Source: a virus
DNA length: 64,000 bases
Direction: 5' to 3' (one strand)
Virus record (IMG/VR): IMGVR_UViG_3300047476_001386
Coordinates: 1 to 64,000 of that record
Part shown: positions 6,413 to 13,119 of the stretch, piece after piece
Numbering within the stretch: position 1 is the stretch's first letter
How the letters are laid out: the number at the start of each line of letters is the position of its first letter
Notes under the pieces: generated by a model
What the model was told of the DNA's origin: nothing
The model's input: only the letters and a program-made list of their open reading frames with translations
Databases searched by the model: none
Position numbers and translations under genes: made by a program

Positions 6413-6683
6413 ATATGTAATGAAGTCTAATTGGGACCCTTATATTGGATCTGACTATGTGGAAGCCCTAGAGTCTGACAACCTTAAGGATGCCGAAGAA
6501 GAAGCCGAGCAAAAAATCGCTTGGGATAGTTGGGAAGGCTCAGACGACGACGATTATGAAGATGAGGGCCCCGATTGGATTGTTGAGGAATATGACCCGG
6601 AAAGGCATGATATGTATAAGTCCGGAGGCGGGTCCTTTGAAGACCAATTCAAGCGGTTTGAGGAGCGGCGTGTGTCAAATTGA
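6405..6683 (+). CDS. small highly acidic protein (92 aa)
   Basis: MTRYVMKSNWDPYIG, then an Asp/Glu-rich middle (GSDDDDYEDEGPDW) and a C-terminus FKRFEERRVSN. AGAGGA lies before the ATG. Its stop codon sits inside the stem of the cassette 7 hairpin. Acidic DNA-mimic-like composition, function unknown. Confidence 0.65.
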   Translation: MTRYVMKSNWDPYIGSDYVEALESDNLKDAEEEAEQKIAWDSWEGSDDDDYEDEGPDWIVEEYDPERHDMYKSGGGSFEDQFKRFEERRVSN

Positions 6684-6796
6684 CACACGCCCAGCGCCAA
6701 AAATTTGGAGGGCCCCACTAATCTTACCACGTTCGTCTATAGCTGTCAACAAAACATTTCGCTTGTTTTTGCAAAAAATTCTGCTAATATACTCCC
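6667..6796. promoter_or_regulatory. two-way promoter cassette 7 (leaderless rightward start)
   Basis: Hairpin GGCGTGTGTCAA/TTGACACACGCC (6667-6691), box GCGCCAAAAATTTGG, leftward -10 TAAGAT 6721-6726 and -35 TTGACA 6744-6749 (N17), rightward -35 TTGTTT 6763-6768 and -10 TAATAT 6785-6790. Unlike other cassettes it has no leader: the ATG at 6797 is 6 bases after the -10. Confidence 0.8.
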
Positions 6797-7045
6797 ATGA
6801 AGAAAACGGAACTCATGGGCTATATCGGAATGGTCCTTATTCATTCCGCAACAATGCCGGTCACGGTTAGGGCACTTTTTGGGCAAGCGGTAACTTTGCC
6901 GCCGCTTTCAATGGTGCTTATGATTTGGACGGGCCTAGCACTTTTTCTTGTTAGATCGGTTGACAATAACGATAAACTTGGTATTATCTCTAACGCCGCC
7001 GGATTTGTCATGCAAAGTATGATGCTGGCAATGATTGTCTTTTGA
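6797..7045 (+). CDS. small multi-pass membrane protein (82 aa)
   Basis: MKKTELMGYIGMVLIHS, with hydrophobic segments at about 8-24, 35-52 and 63-82, ending MMLAMIVF. Predicted leaderless start. Followed by three more small genes in the same unit. Confidence 0.65.
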   Translation: MKKTELMGYIGMVLIHSATMPVTVRALFGQAVTLPPLSMVLMIWTGLALFLVRSVDNNDKLGIISNAAGFVMQSMMLAMIVF

Positions 7046-7053
7046 GGTGAAAA

Positions 7054-7224
7054 ATGGTTAATATTAAGAAAGTATTTGCCGACTATGAAATCGGACTGAT
7101 TACGCTGGAACACTTAAGGGAAGAAATGGAAGCCCTAGAGGCGGAAGCCTATGAAGCGGGGCGAAGTGACGGCCAAACGGAAGGCTATGACGAGGGCTAT
7201 GCGGACGGAAAAGACGGTCTTTGA
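7054..7224 (+). CDS. small Gly/Tyr-periodic protein (56 aa)
   Basis: MVNIKKVFADYEIGLITLEH, acidic helix, then AGRSDGQTEGYDEGYADGKDG, in which glycine recurs every four residues. The same pattern appears in the proteins at 7512 and 26915. GAGGTGAAAA before the ATG is a good ribosome site. Confidence 0.65.
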   Translation: MVNIKKVFADYEIGLITLEHLREEMEALEAEAYEAGRSDGQTEGYDEGYADGKDGL

Positions 7225-7237
7225 AAGGAACAATGAA

Positions 7238-7477
7238 ATGACTAAAGATAAAGCACAACTTTATATGTCGTTTATTGTCGATACTCTAGAAGGGGTGGCG
7301 GACTGGACTTCTCAAGATGCCTCTACTAAGACTAAGGCAACCTATGTGGGAACTATTGGGGGAATTGCTATGTCAACCCTTCTAGAGCATAAAGGTTGGT
7401 GGTCTTTTCTTAGGGTTGTATTTGGAGCGATACTTATTCGCTATAAGCACCCCGGTCTTGTCAATTTGAAAAACTAA
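7238..7477 (+). CDS. small protein with a hydrophobic segment (79 aa)
   Basis: MTKDKAQLYMSFIVDTLEG, with a weakly hydrophobic region (YVGTIGGIAMSTLL) and WWSFLRVVFGAILIRY near the C-terminus. Start chosen by GAAAGGAA upstream; the frame is open further back inside the preceding gene. Confidence 0.6.
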   Translation: MTKDKAQLYMSFIVDTLEGVADWTSQDASTKTKATYVGTIGGIAMSTLLEHKGWWSFLRVVFGAILIRYKHPGLVNLKN

Positions 7478-7511
7478 CGCTTGAATTTTCTTAGTATAAA
7501 GGAGAAATGAA

Positions 7512-7805
7512 ATGGATAAGCTTATGATTTGCCGGGAACTTCTGAGGGATTTTGTCCTTGCGGAAGGCGCGGAAGTTGCATCGGGCGCTTGGGATGATAG
7601 CCGCGCAATGGCTCTAGCGCAAGCGGCTTTTGATGCCGGAACGGAAGCGGGGTTTGATGTGGGGTATGATGTGGGGTATGGGAAGTTTACAGAAACTTAC
7701 ATGGCCGGACGTGTGGCCGGATACAGGGAATGCCTTGACGACTATGAAATTACTGCTGAGGATGAACTTACGGAAGAAGACGCCCACTATTGGGGCGGAC
7801 AATAG
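7512..7805 (+). CDS. small Gly/Tyr-periodic acidic protein (97 aa)
   Basis: MDKLMICRELLRDFVLAEGA, a helical N-terminal half, then GTEAGFDVGYDVGYGKF and MAGRVAGYREC with glycines every three to four residues, and an acidic C-terminus ending HYWGGQ. GGAG precedes the ATG. Confidence 0.65.
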   Translation: MDKLMICRELLRDFVLAEGAEVASGAWDDSRAMALAQAAFDAGTEAGFDVGYDVGYGKFTETYMAGRVAGYRECLDDYEITAEDELTEEDAHYWGGQ

Positions 7806-7810
7806 CCGCC

Positions 7811-7953
7811 GGGGTGTATCAAATTGATACACCCCCTTGCGCCAAAAAATCGCGACACCCCACTAATCATAACACGTGCGGCTATCCCTTGTCAAGTCTA
7901 TTTTTCTCAAAAAAAGTGCTTGCAACCTAGGAAAAACGTGATATTCTCTTTTT
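7811..7953. promoter_or_regulatory. two-way promoter cassette 8 (leaderless rightward start)
   Basis: Hairpin GGGGTGTATCAA/TTGATACACCCC (7811-7835), box GCGCCAAAAAAT, leftward -10 TATGAT 7866-7871 and -35 TTGACA 7890-7895 (N18). The AAAACA operator is absent here. Rightward -35 TTGCAA 7920-7925, N16, -10 TATTCT 7942-7947, then 6 bases to the ATG at 7954. Confidence 0.75.
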
Positions 7954-8421
7954 ATGGATTGGAGAGAACAAATGAAAGTTGCTGTTTTTGATCTTGATGG
8001 AACTGTTATTGATAGCAGCCATCGTCACGCAAGCCTTCCTGACGGGTCTATTGACCTTGCCCATTGGCGTGAAAATTCTACCCCGGAAAAGATTGCACAA
8101 GATACCCTTTTGCCGCTTGTGCAAAAGATGCGGGATTATGCGAAGTCCCGTTATGTAGTTATCTGCACGGCGCGAGTTTTGTCAAGGGCTGATTACGCAT
8201 TTTTCTACAAGAATAATATTCCCTTTGACTTTGTGCTTTCTAGGCCCAAGGGGTGCGATACTCCCGATGGTGAATTGAAGGTTAAGCAACTTAGTGCGCT
8301 TATGTCGCGTTTGGGGCTTCCTCTTTCTCGCGTTACTATGTGGGATGATAACGACAAAGTAATTGCCGCAATGGGAGCGATTGGAGTTAGGTGTATTGAT
8401 GCAAAGGCGCTTCGCAAATGA
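7954..8421 (+). CDS. HAD-superfamily phosphatase, T4 PseT phosphatase-like
   Basis: VFDLDGTVIDSSHRH carries the HAD motif I (D-x-D-G-T), ICTARV fits motif II (T), and VTMWDDNDKV fits the late acidic motif (DD-ND). Size and order match the stand-alone phosphatase domain of phage polynucleotide kinase/phosphatases, which remove 3' phosphates from nucleic acid ends; the substrate is inferred. Two starts are possible: 7954 (leaderless, 6 bases after -10) or 7972, which gives the usual MKVAVFDLDGT start and has GGAGAG upstream. The next gene overlaps it by ATGA. Confidence 0.8.
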   Translation: MDWREQMKVAVFDLDGTVIDSSHRHASLPDGSIDLAHWRENSTPEKIAQDTLLPLVQKMRDYAKSRYVVICTARVLSRADYAFFYKNNIPFDFVLSRPKGCDTPDGELKVKQLSALMSRLGLPLSRVTMWDDNDKVIAAMGAIGVRCIDAKALRK

Positions 8422-8582
8422 CTAATGTAATGTATCTAACCCCGAAAACTGTAAGGCTTCTTTGCTTTGAAATTGAAAATATGCTAAAGCATTATGACAC
8501 TACAAATAAGCAAGCGGAAGAATTGCAAGAGTTGCTTTATGCTTTATCAGAATTTGATGAAGTCCGAATTTTCTTGTCCTAA
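8418..8582 (+). CDS. small helical protein (54 aa)
   Basis: MTNVMYLTPKTVRLLCFEIE, a single long amphipathic helix pattern ending EVRIFLS. ATGA overlap with the phosphatase gene indicates translational coupling. Confidence 0.6.
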   Translation: MTNVMYLTPKTVRLLCFEIENMLKHYDTTNKQAEELQELLYALSEFDEVRIFLS

Positions 8583-8585
8583 TTC

Positions 8586-8732
8586 GTGGTGTCCCAAAAT
8601 GGGACACCACTTGCGCCAAAAATTTGGCACACCCCACTAATTATACCACGCTAGGAAATGCGTGTCAACAAAACATTTCGCTTGTTTTTCAGAAAAATTC
8701 GTGTATGATGACACTTCAATAAGGGAAACCGA
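8586..8732. promoter_or_regulatory. two-way promoter cassette 9
   Basis: Hairpin GTGGTGTCCCA/TGGGACACCAC (8586-8610), box GCGCCAAAAATTTGGCA, leftward -10 TATAAT 8640-8645 and -35 TTGACA 8663-8668 (N17, perfect boxes), operator AAAACA-N7-TGTTTT, rightward -35 TTGTTT 8682-8687 and -10 TATGAT 8704-8709. The leader differs (AAGGGAAACCGA) before the ATG at 8733. Confidence 0.8.
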
Positions 8733-9446
8733 ATGAAGAAGTATTTTATCATTATCGACACTGAAACGACACAAACTGACAAGATTGCCGATTTTGGCGC
8801 GGTTGTTTGTGACAAGCAAGGGGAGATTGTAACAGAATGCGGGGTTCTTGTCAGGGAGTTTTATCTTGACAAGGAAAATCACCCTCTTTTCCACACTAAA
8901 GACGCTGATCCGCTTTGGGGCAAGCGTAACCTTCCTAAGCGTTACGCTGAATATGACGCTATGTTGAGCAACGGAAGCCGAATGCTTGCAAGCGTTAACG
9001 CTGTTAATGCTTGGCTCGCTAAGGTTGCGCTTAAGTATAAGCCCATTGCTACAGCATATAATCTTAACTTTGACCTTGGAAAATGCCGGAATACTGGTAT
9101 TGACCTAGACATTTTCTCGCAACAATTTTGCCTCTGGTATGCCTCTGCTAATCGGTGGATGCACACTAAAGAGTATAGGCAATTTGTGCTTGACAATGTG
9201 GCGTTTAACTCGCCAACAAAGTTTAAGAATATGTCTTTTCAGACTAAAGCGGAAATCATGGCGCGGTTTGTGTTGAATGATCCCGGCTTGCAAGACGAGC
9301 CACATACGGCCCTAGAAGATGCTAAGTATTATGAACTGCCAATTCTTAAGAGGCTTGTTCGCACTACTTCGCCAAAGGTTTATATGAACCCGACGCCAGT
9401 AACTTGGCGCGACGTTCAAGTAAAAGACTGGTATAGGCCCAAGTAA
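8733..9446 (+). CDS. DnaQ-like DEDD 3'-5' exonuclease
   Basis: The 237-residue product has Exo I IIIDTETTQ (Asp9, Glu11), Exo II TAYNLNFDLGK (Asp near 113) and Exo III HTALEDAKYY (His and Asp near 203-208), the set of a DEDDh exonuclease. This family proofreads or trims DNA or RNA. The DNA polymerase at 41.1 kb has its own exonuclease domain, so this one more likely acts in repair or RNA turnover. It is a single-gene unit flanked by cassettes 9 and 10. Confidence 0.9.
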   Translation: MKKYFIIIDTETTQTDKIADFGAVVCDKQGEIVTECGVLVREFYLDKENHPLFHTKDADPLWGKRNLPKRYAEYDAMLSNGSRMLASVNAVNAWLAKVALKYKPIATAYNLNFDLGKCRNTGIDLDIFSQQFCLWYASANRWMHTKEYRQFVLDNVAFNSPTKFKNMSFQTKAEIMARFVLNDPGLQDEPHTALEDAKYYELPILKRLVRTTSPKVYMNPTPVTWRDVQVKDWYRPK

Positions 9447-9451
9447 AGGAA

Positions 9452-9600
9452 GGGGTGTTGCAAATTTGCAACACCCCCAGCGCCAAAATTTTGGCATAGC
9501 ACTTCATTATACCACGTATGCGTCTAGCCTGTCAAGCAATCTTTTCTGAAAAAAGTTGTTGCAATCCGCGAAAAAACCTCTATATTCCTAATTGTTGAGG
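9452..9600. promoter_or_regulatory. two-way promoter cassette 10
   Basis: Hairpin 9452-9477 (same palindrome as cassettes 2, 3 and 5), box containing the perfect palindrome GCCAAAATTTTGGC (9482-9495), leftward -10 TATAAT 9506-9511 and -35 TTGACA 9530-9535 (N18), rightward -35 TTGCAA 9559-9564 and -10 TATATT 9581-9586. No gene starts close behind the rightward promoter. Confidence 0.75.
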
Positions 9601-9636
9601 CGGACAACCCGCCGACACAAGGGCCGAAAAAATCAC

Positions 9637-9665
9637 TTGACGCCCCGTTTAATTCGCGTTAGTAT
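9637..9665 (+). promoter_or_regulatory. rightward promoter TTGACG-N17-TAGTAT
   Basis: -35 9637-9642, -10 9660-9665; the transcript would carry a leader with GGAAAGGA before the ATG at 9693. Confidence 0.7.
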
Positions 9666-9692
9666 AGGTCATTCAATCGGAAAGGAAAAGAA

Positions 9693-10013
9693 ATGGCTGC
9701 CACTGTTAATTTTACCCCGGAACAAGAGGCGGAAATCCGGGCCTCTGCCCCGCTCAATCTGGAAAAGGCGACTGTCCTTGCCGCCAAGTTTGGCAAGGCG
9801 TCTTATAAGTCCATCGTCGCTAAGGCGGTTCGGATGAATGTCCGGTATGAGCGCAAGGCCCCGACTACTAAGACGGGCGAGCCCGTTATTCGGAAGGAAG
9901 AACTTGTTGACTCTATCGGCAAGTATGTTTCCGGTGATCTTGACGGGCTTGAAAAGGCCAGCAAGCCCGCGCTGCAAGCTATTCTTGCCGCGCTCACCGT
10001 TCGGGCGGAGTAA
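9693..10013 (+). CDS. putative DNA-binding protein, D5-like paralogue
   Basis: 106 residues. The N-terminal half (TPEQEAEI, then KASYKSIVAKAVRMNVRY) looks like a Myb/SANT-like helix-turn-helix, and the C-terminal half (EELVDSIGKYV, then LDGLEKASKPALQAILAAL) is a helical module. The same two-part plan is seen in the proteins at 12252, 34945 and 38118. It has strong transcription and ribosome signals and ends in an intrinsic terminator, so it may be abundant. A transcription or chromosome-organising role is inferred. Confidence 0.65.
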   Translation: MAATVNFTPEQEAEIRASAPLNLEKATVLAAKFGKASYKSIVAKAVRMNVRYERKAPTTKTGEPVIRKEELVDSIGKYVSGDLDGLEKASKPALQAILAALTVRAE

Positions 10014-10017
10014 CAAA

Positions 10018-10047
10018 AAAGCGGCGGGAAGCAATTCCCGCCGCTTG
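10018..10047 (+). terminator. intrinsic terminator-like hairpin
   Basis: GCGGCGGGAA / TTCCCGCCGC with a GCAA loop (10021-10044), flanked by A and T runs, directly after the stop at 10013. Confidence 0.75.
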
Positions 10048-10068
10048 ACACTCACTAGGAAAGGTGCT

Positions 10069-10287
10069 ATGTTTAAAATCTGGGCAGAATGGGATATCGG
10101 GACGGATGATTTTGTATTTTCTTCGCTTGACAAGGCGCGAGAATTTGCTAGAATTGCCCTAATGGATAATGACATTATTGGAGATACAGAAGAATTTGGG
10201 TTTGACTTTCAAACCCTAGAAGATGTAGAGGATGCGGGCCTGATTAGCTTTGACCCCGTAAAGCTTGACCCCGAAATTGTTAACTGA
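10069..10287 (+). CDS. small acidic protein of unknown function (72 aa)
   Basis: MFKIWAEWDIGTDDFVFSS, ending FDPVKLDPEIVN. AGGAAAGG precedes the ATG. Forms a pair with the next gene, which shows similar aromatic/acidic composition. Confidence 0.65.
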   Translation: MFKIWAEWDIGTDDFVFSSLDKAREFARIALMDNDIIGDTEEFGFDFQTLEDVEDAGLISFDPVKLDPEIVN

Positions 10288-10297
10288 GGAAAAGAAA

Positions 10298-10498
10298 ATG
10301 TTTACTGTAAGAATTGAAACTCCCGCTTATGGTGGTATGTGGGAATTTCCTTCAAAGGCGGAAGCGCTTGACAAGATTTCCGAATTCTGGCAAGATGCTT
10401 TCGATAATGAAAACGCCGAGCATTTTAATGGGGACCCTGATGTAACGCTTTGGGAACAAATTCCCCTTAAGGTTAACATTCGAGCCTTTGAAGCCTAA
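10298..10498 (+). CDS. small protein of unknown function (66 aa)
   Basis: MFTVRIETPAYGGMWEFPS, ending LKVNIRAFEA, with GAGGAAA before the ATG. No known domain. Confidence 0.65.
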   Translation: MFTVRIETPAYGGMWEFPSKAEALDKISEFWQDAFDNENAEHFNGDPDVTLWEQIPLKVNIRAFEA

Positions 10499-10503
10499 GC
10501 GGC

Positions 10504-10597
10504 GGGTGTGGCATTTTTGCCACACCCCATGCGCCGAAATTTTGGCAAGTCACTTCAGTATACCACGCCCGCTTGTGTCTGTCAAGCGGGCTTTTTT
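10504..10597. terminator. cassette 11: hairpin, leftward promoter and rightward terminator
   Basis: Hairpin GGGTGTGGCA/TGCCACACCC (10504-10527), box GCGCCGAAATTTTGGC, leftward -10 TATACT 10557-10562 and -35 TTGACA 10580-10585 (N17). In place of the rightward promoter there is a strong intrinsic terminator, GCCCGCTTG (10567-10575) / CAAGCGGGC (10583-10591) plus TTTTTT, closing the small-gene block. Confidence 0.8.
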
Positions 10598-10603
10598 GTG
10601 ACT

Positions 10604-10669
10604 CATTCGCACCACGCCTAGTTGCGATTGAGAATCATTCGCATCACGCCTAGTTGCGAATGATTCTCA
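10604..10669. repeat. tandem 32-bp repeat with two Fur-box-like palindromes
   Basis: Two adjacent 32-bp units (10604-10635, 10636-10667) both begin CATTCGCA(C/T)CACGCCTAG. Embedded 7-1-7 inverted repeats are TGAGAATCATTCGCA (10629-10643) and TGCGAATGATTCTCA (10655-10669), close to the site at 2780. Confidence 0.65.
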
Positions 10670-10856
10670 TTCTCACAGCGCTCCGCGCCAGAGTGCTAAA
10701 TCAAGTGCAAAATCAACACGTGCGCCAGTGGTTGGTCAAGGCATATAGTGTTCCGCGCCAGTGCGCGAGCTACGAGCCCCAAATTATACCACGCGCGGGC
10801 AGCCATGTCAAGTCCGAAATTTGGCTCTGCTGGCCGCGCCAGTGCTAAAATTACAC
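10670..10856. other. non-coding stretch with GCGCCAG boxes and a leftward promoter
   Basis: Contains GCGCCAG at several positions (for example 10686, 10756, 10836) and a leftward promoter with -10 TATAAT (10783-10788) and -35 TTGACA (10806-10811), N17, perfect boxes. No open frame of interest on either strand. Confidence 0.6.
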
Positions 10857-10884
10857 TTGACTTTGGCCCCCAATGTGATATAAT
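10857..10884 (+). promoter_or_regulatory. rightward promoter TTGACT-N16-TATAAT
   Basis: -35 10857-10862, -10 10879-10884, then a leader with AGGAGG 7 bases before the ATG at 10906. Confidence 0.8.
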
Positions 10885-10905
10885 GGTTTCCATAGGAGGC
10901 AACTT

Positions 10906-11058
10906 ATGAAACTTTCGCGTGGCAATGTTGAGACGCTCATCGAGCATCTGGAAGACTTCATTATTCAACTAGAGGAAAGGCTGGACGAATGTGACCTGAT
11001 TACCACACCTGTTGAGGAGGCATATATTGCTGAAGTGCTGCTGCGGAGCGGACGTTAA
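10906..11058 (+). CDS. small helical protein (50 aa)
   Basis: MKLSRGNVETLIEHLEDFII, a coiled-coil-like helix, ending AEVLLRSGR. Strong AGGAGG ribosome site. After its TAA the same frame stays open for 35 coding-looking codons containing a Cys/His cluster (to 11166), which could be a read-through extension or a remnant. Confidence 0.7.
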   Translation: MKLSRGNVETLIEHLEDFIIQLEERLDECDLITTPVEEAYIAEVLLRSGR

Positions 11059-11253
11059 ACCGCAACGTGCCATAATTACAGAACTTGCTTAGATTGTGGT
11101 TTAGGCACGCAAGCGCAAATTTTGTTCGGCTCCTCTGAGCAAGAGCAATTACGTACTGATTACTAGGAAAGAGCAGTTAGCACAGCTTGATCCGAAGCGC
11201 TGTAACACGTAGCGCGCCGGAAAATTTAATTTTAGAAGGGAGCACGGATTATA

Positions 11254-11457
11254 GTGGGAAATACCGAGCCAAGACGGTATGAGGTTATCGAAAAGGAAAT
11301 AATTCTGTTACAGACTGAACTGCGAAAGATTAGAGAAAAGTGCGAACACACAAACCTATCTAGAAAAGTATTTAGGCAGTGGGGGACTGGCTGGGAACAA
11401 TATTCCTGCATTGACTGTGGCCGTGAATGGCCCGCAAGAACGGAGCTGAAGGATTAA
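11254..11457 (+). CDS. small zinc-binding-like protein (67 aa)
   Basis: GTG start; N-terminal helix, then CEHTN and CIDCGREW, a Cys/His set that could bind zinc. AGGGAG lies upstream, rather far from the GTG, so the start is uncertain. Confidence 0.6.
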   Translation: MGNTEPRRYEVIEKEIILLQTELRKIREKCEHTNLSRKVFRQWGTGWEQYSCIDCGREWPARTELKD

Positions 11458-11458
11458 G

Positions 11459-11608
11459 ATGAGTGCAGTTGTAGAAATTACACATATTGAAGAACCCTGT
11501 GAACACCATGAAATAGTTCTAATGTATAAGACTGAGAATGAGGTAGTATACGGATGCCCGGAATGTTATAAAAAGTTTAGGATACCCAATGAACTATATA
11601 GTAGCTAA
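11459..11608 (+). CDS. small zinc-ribbon-like protein (49 aa)
   Basis: MSAVVEITHIEEPCEHHE, then GCPECYKKF: CxHH and CxxC could form a zinc site. AAGGATTAAG precedes the ATG. Confidence 0.6.
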   Translation: MSAVVEITHIEEPCEHHEIVLMYKTENEVVYGCPECYKKFRIPNELYSS

Positions 11609-11747
11609 ATGCTGGAACTACCATGACGATAGTGTGGTTGTACAAGAAGTACTGCCAGAAGTGTATAATTCCGTAGATGAAGCTAAGTATGAGTCTCAGT
11701 TTCATGGTAAAGAGTGGCAGGTTTTTGAATTGGTAAAGTATGAATAA
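11589..11747 (+). CDS. small protein of unknown function (52 aa)
   Basis: MNYIVAKCWNYHDDSVVVQE, ending FELVKYE. Overlaps the previous gene by 20 bases and the next by 8, in a translationally coupled series. Confidence 0.6.
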   Translation: MNYIVAKCWNYHDDSVVVQEVLPEVYNSVDEAKYESQFHGKEWQVFELVKYE

Positions 11748-12315
11748 GAACGCTAAGAAGTATACAGAGTGGGCCCTTAAATCCAACCGGGGCGAAGTTG
11801 AAGGGGAGGAATCCAACCGGGGTGAAGTTGACACAATTATCCTTGCTGAATCCAACCAAGTAGAAGAGCCCAAACGGCGATCAGTTGCTATAGATGAAGA
11901 ATTCGATCGAATTACAGGTAAGAGTATAATTGAAGAAGAGCTCATCATTGACTACCGTAAGCCCGATCTAGTCGATTTTGCCTGCAACATCCTAGGAATT
12001 CCTACTCCAGAGCTTCAACGAGGTTACTTCTCTCATTATGCTGAAGCTGAGCCCGGAATCATCCGAGTTAACTGCCCCGCTGATAAGCTAGCAGAAGTTA
12101 TATTTCATGAATGTGCTCATCAGTGGCAGTATGAGCATGGTCTAATCACTCCTTTCTATAGAGGCGTCGCATACGAAGGATCCTACTGGTGGGCTCCTTG
12201 GGAAATCGAAGCTAGAGGAATAGAAGGAGCAATTTTTCACGAGTGGAGCAAATGTACACAGAAAAAGAGGTCGAAGCACTTAAAGCGTACCCTAGCAAGA
12301 CTGTTGATGAGCTAG
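11740..12315 (+). CDS. HExxH metalloprotease-like protein
   Basis: 191 residues. VIFHECAHQWQYEHGL (about residues 126-141) is a zincin HExxH motif; a downstream glutamate in WEIEARGIE may be the third zinc ligand, as in SprT/ImmA-like peptidases. The N-terminal 50 residues contain two copies of SNRGEVxxE/D from a short DNA repeat (AATCCAACCGGGG) and look disordered. Substrate unknown; cleavage of a host regulator or of a phage protein are both possible. Confidence 0.65.
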   Translation: MNKNAKKYTEWALKSNRGEVEGEESNRGEVDTIILAESNQVEEPKRRSVAIDEEFDRITGKSIIEEELIIDYRKPDLVDFACNILGIPTPELQRGYFSHYAEAEPGIIRVNCPADKLAEVIFHECAHQWQYEHGLITPFYRGVAYEGSYWWAPWEIEARGIEGAIFHEWSKCTQKKRSKHLKRTLARLLMS

Positions 12316-12530
12316 CCCTTCAGCTAGGGAAATCCAACCGGAGCATCATAGCAAAGCTATCAAAGATGGGTCTCTACAGAAAAGAGAAGCTCAACAAGGT
12401 TGGTCAGCCTATAATGCCTAAGCTAGAAATGGTTGCAGAAATTGAAAATGCCCTAGGAATAAGTTGTCCAACCCTCGTGAAGTGTGGTAAGGACGATTTG
12501 AGGCTAATTATGCAAACTTTATGCGAATAA
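12252..12530 (+). CDS. small DNA-binding protein, D5-like paralogue (92 aa)
   Basis: MYTEKEVEALKAYPSKTVDE, then LALQLGKSNRSIIAKLSKMG: a clear Myb/SANT-like helix-turn-helix. The C-terminal half (MVAEIENALGISC, then DDLRLIMQTL) matches the helical module of the 9693 and 34945 proteins. It is the last rightward gene before a two-way terminator. Confidence 0.7.
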   Translation: MYTEKEVEALKAYPSKTVDELALQLGKSNRSIIAKLSKMGLYRKEKLNKVGQPIMPKLEMVAEIENALGISCPTLVKCGKDDLRLIMQTLCE

Positions 12531-12533
12531 AAA

Positions 12534-12564
12534 AAGCGGTTACGAGAGTAACCGCTTATTTTTT
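12534..12564. terminator. two-way intrinsic terminator
   Basis: AAGCGGTTAC (12534-12543) / GTAACCGCTT (12548-12557) with a GAGA loop, A-run before and ATTTTTT after. It ends the rightward block and could also stop leftward transcripts. Confidence 0.85.
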
Positions 12565-13090
12565 GCTTTGAATTTTGGAGTAAAAATTGTATTGGTGAGA
12601 GAATTGGAAATAAAAAAACGGATAAAAAGTAAGTAAATTTTCAAGTGAAAGCGGTGGGGCCCATGTGTTGTTCATTGAAAACACACTTCGAGCCGTAGAT
12701 CCTTAGTAATTTGTAAAGCGTTAATTTATAGATTTGTAAGGTGCTTTAATTTGAGGTCAATTGTATACGAATTTAAAAATTCGCTTTAGTCGTGACCGGT
12801 TACAACTTGTTATCAAGGGTGAATCAATTTATATGGCTTGTATTCTTAATTGATGCGAAGCAGTTCAACACTGGGGGATATGCATCTATGTGGTTAAGGG
12901 GCTCCCTTAGAGTCGCCCCTAACCCAAATGATGAATAACCCCCAGTTGAACAACTTCGCTTCTGGTCTGATTAATTGTTGAGTAGTCACTTGCCTCAGGC
13001 CCTCTCTAACAAATCTGTTATGATTGTATCACAAGTTTCTAGAAAATGCAAGAAATTTTTTTAACCATTTTTTGTTAGGGCACAAAAGAA
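12565..13090. other. AT-rich non-coding region with a long stem-loop
   Basis: No convincing gene on either strand. The main feature is a long imperfect stem: GCGAAG...GTTCAAC..TGGGGG (12855-12877) pairs with CCCCCAGTTGAAC..CTTCGC (12939-12959), enclosing a second stem (GGTTA-GGGGC / GCCCCTAACC). It sits between two convergent gene blocks. A non-coding RNA or a replication-related structure are both possible. Confidence 0.5.
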
Positions 13091-13091
13091 T

Positions 13092-13119
13092 AGGCACTAG
13101 AGATAACTCTCTAGTGCCT
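13092..13119 (-). terminator. intrinsic terminator of the leftward operon
   Basis: Read leftward: AGGCACTAGAG / CTCTAGTGCCT hairpin followed by ATTCTTTT. The last leftward open frame stops inside it. Confidence 0.75.

Noticed and set aside
12855-12959. Inverted repeat considered as ends of an insertion sequence
   Set aside because: The enclosed 60 bases encode no transposase; it fits a stem-loop better.
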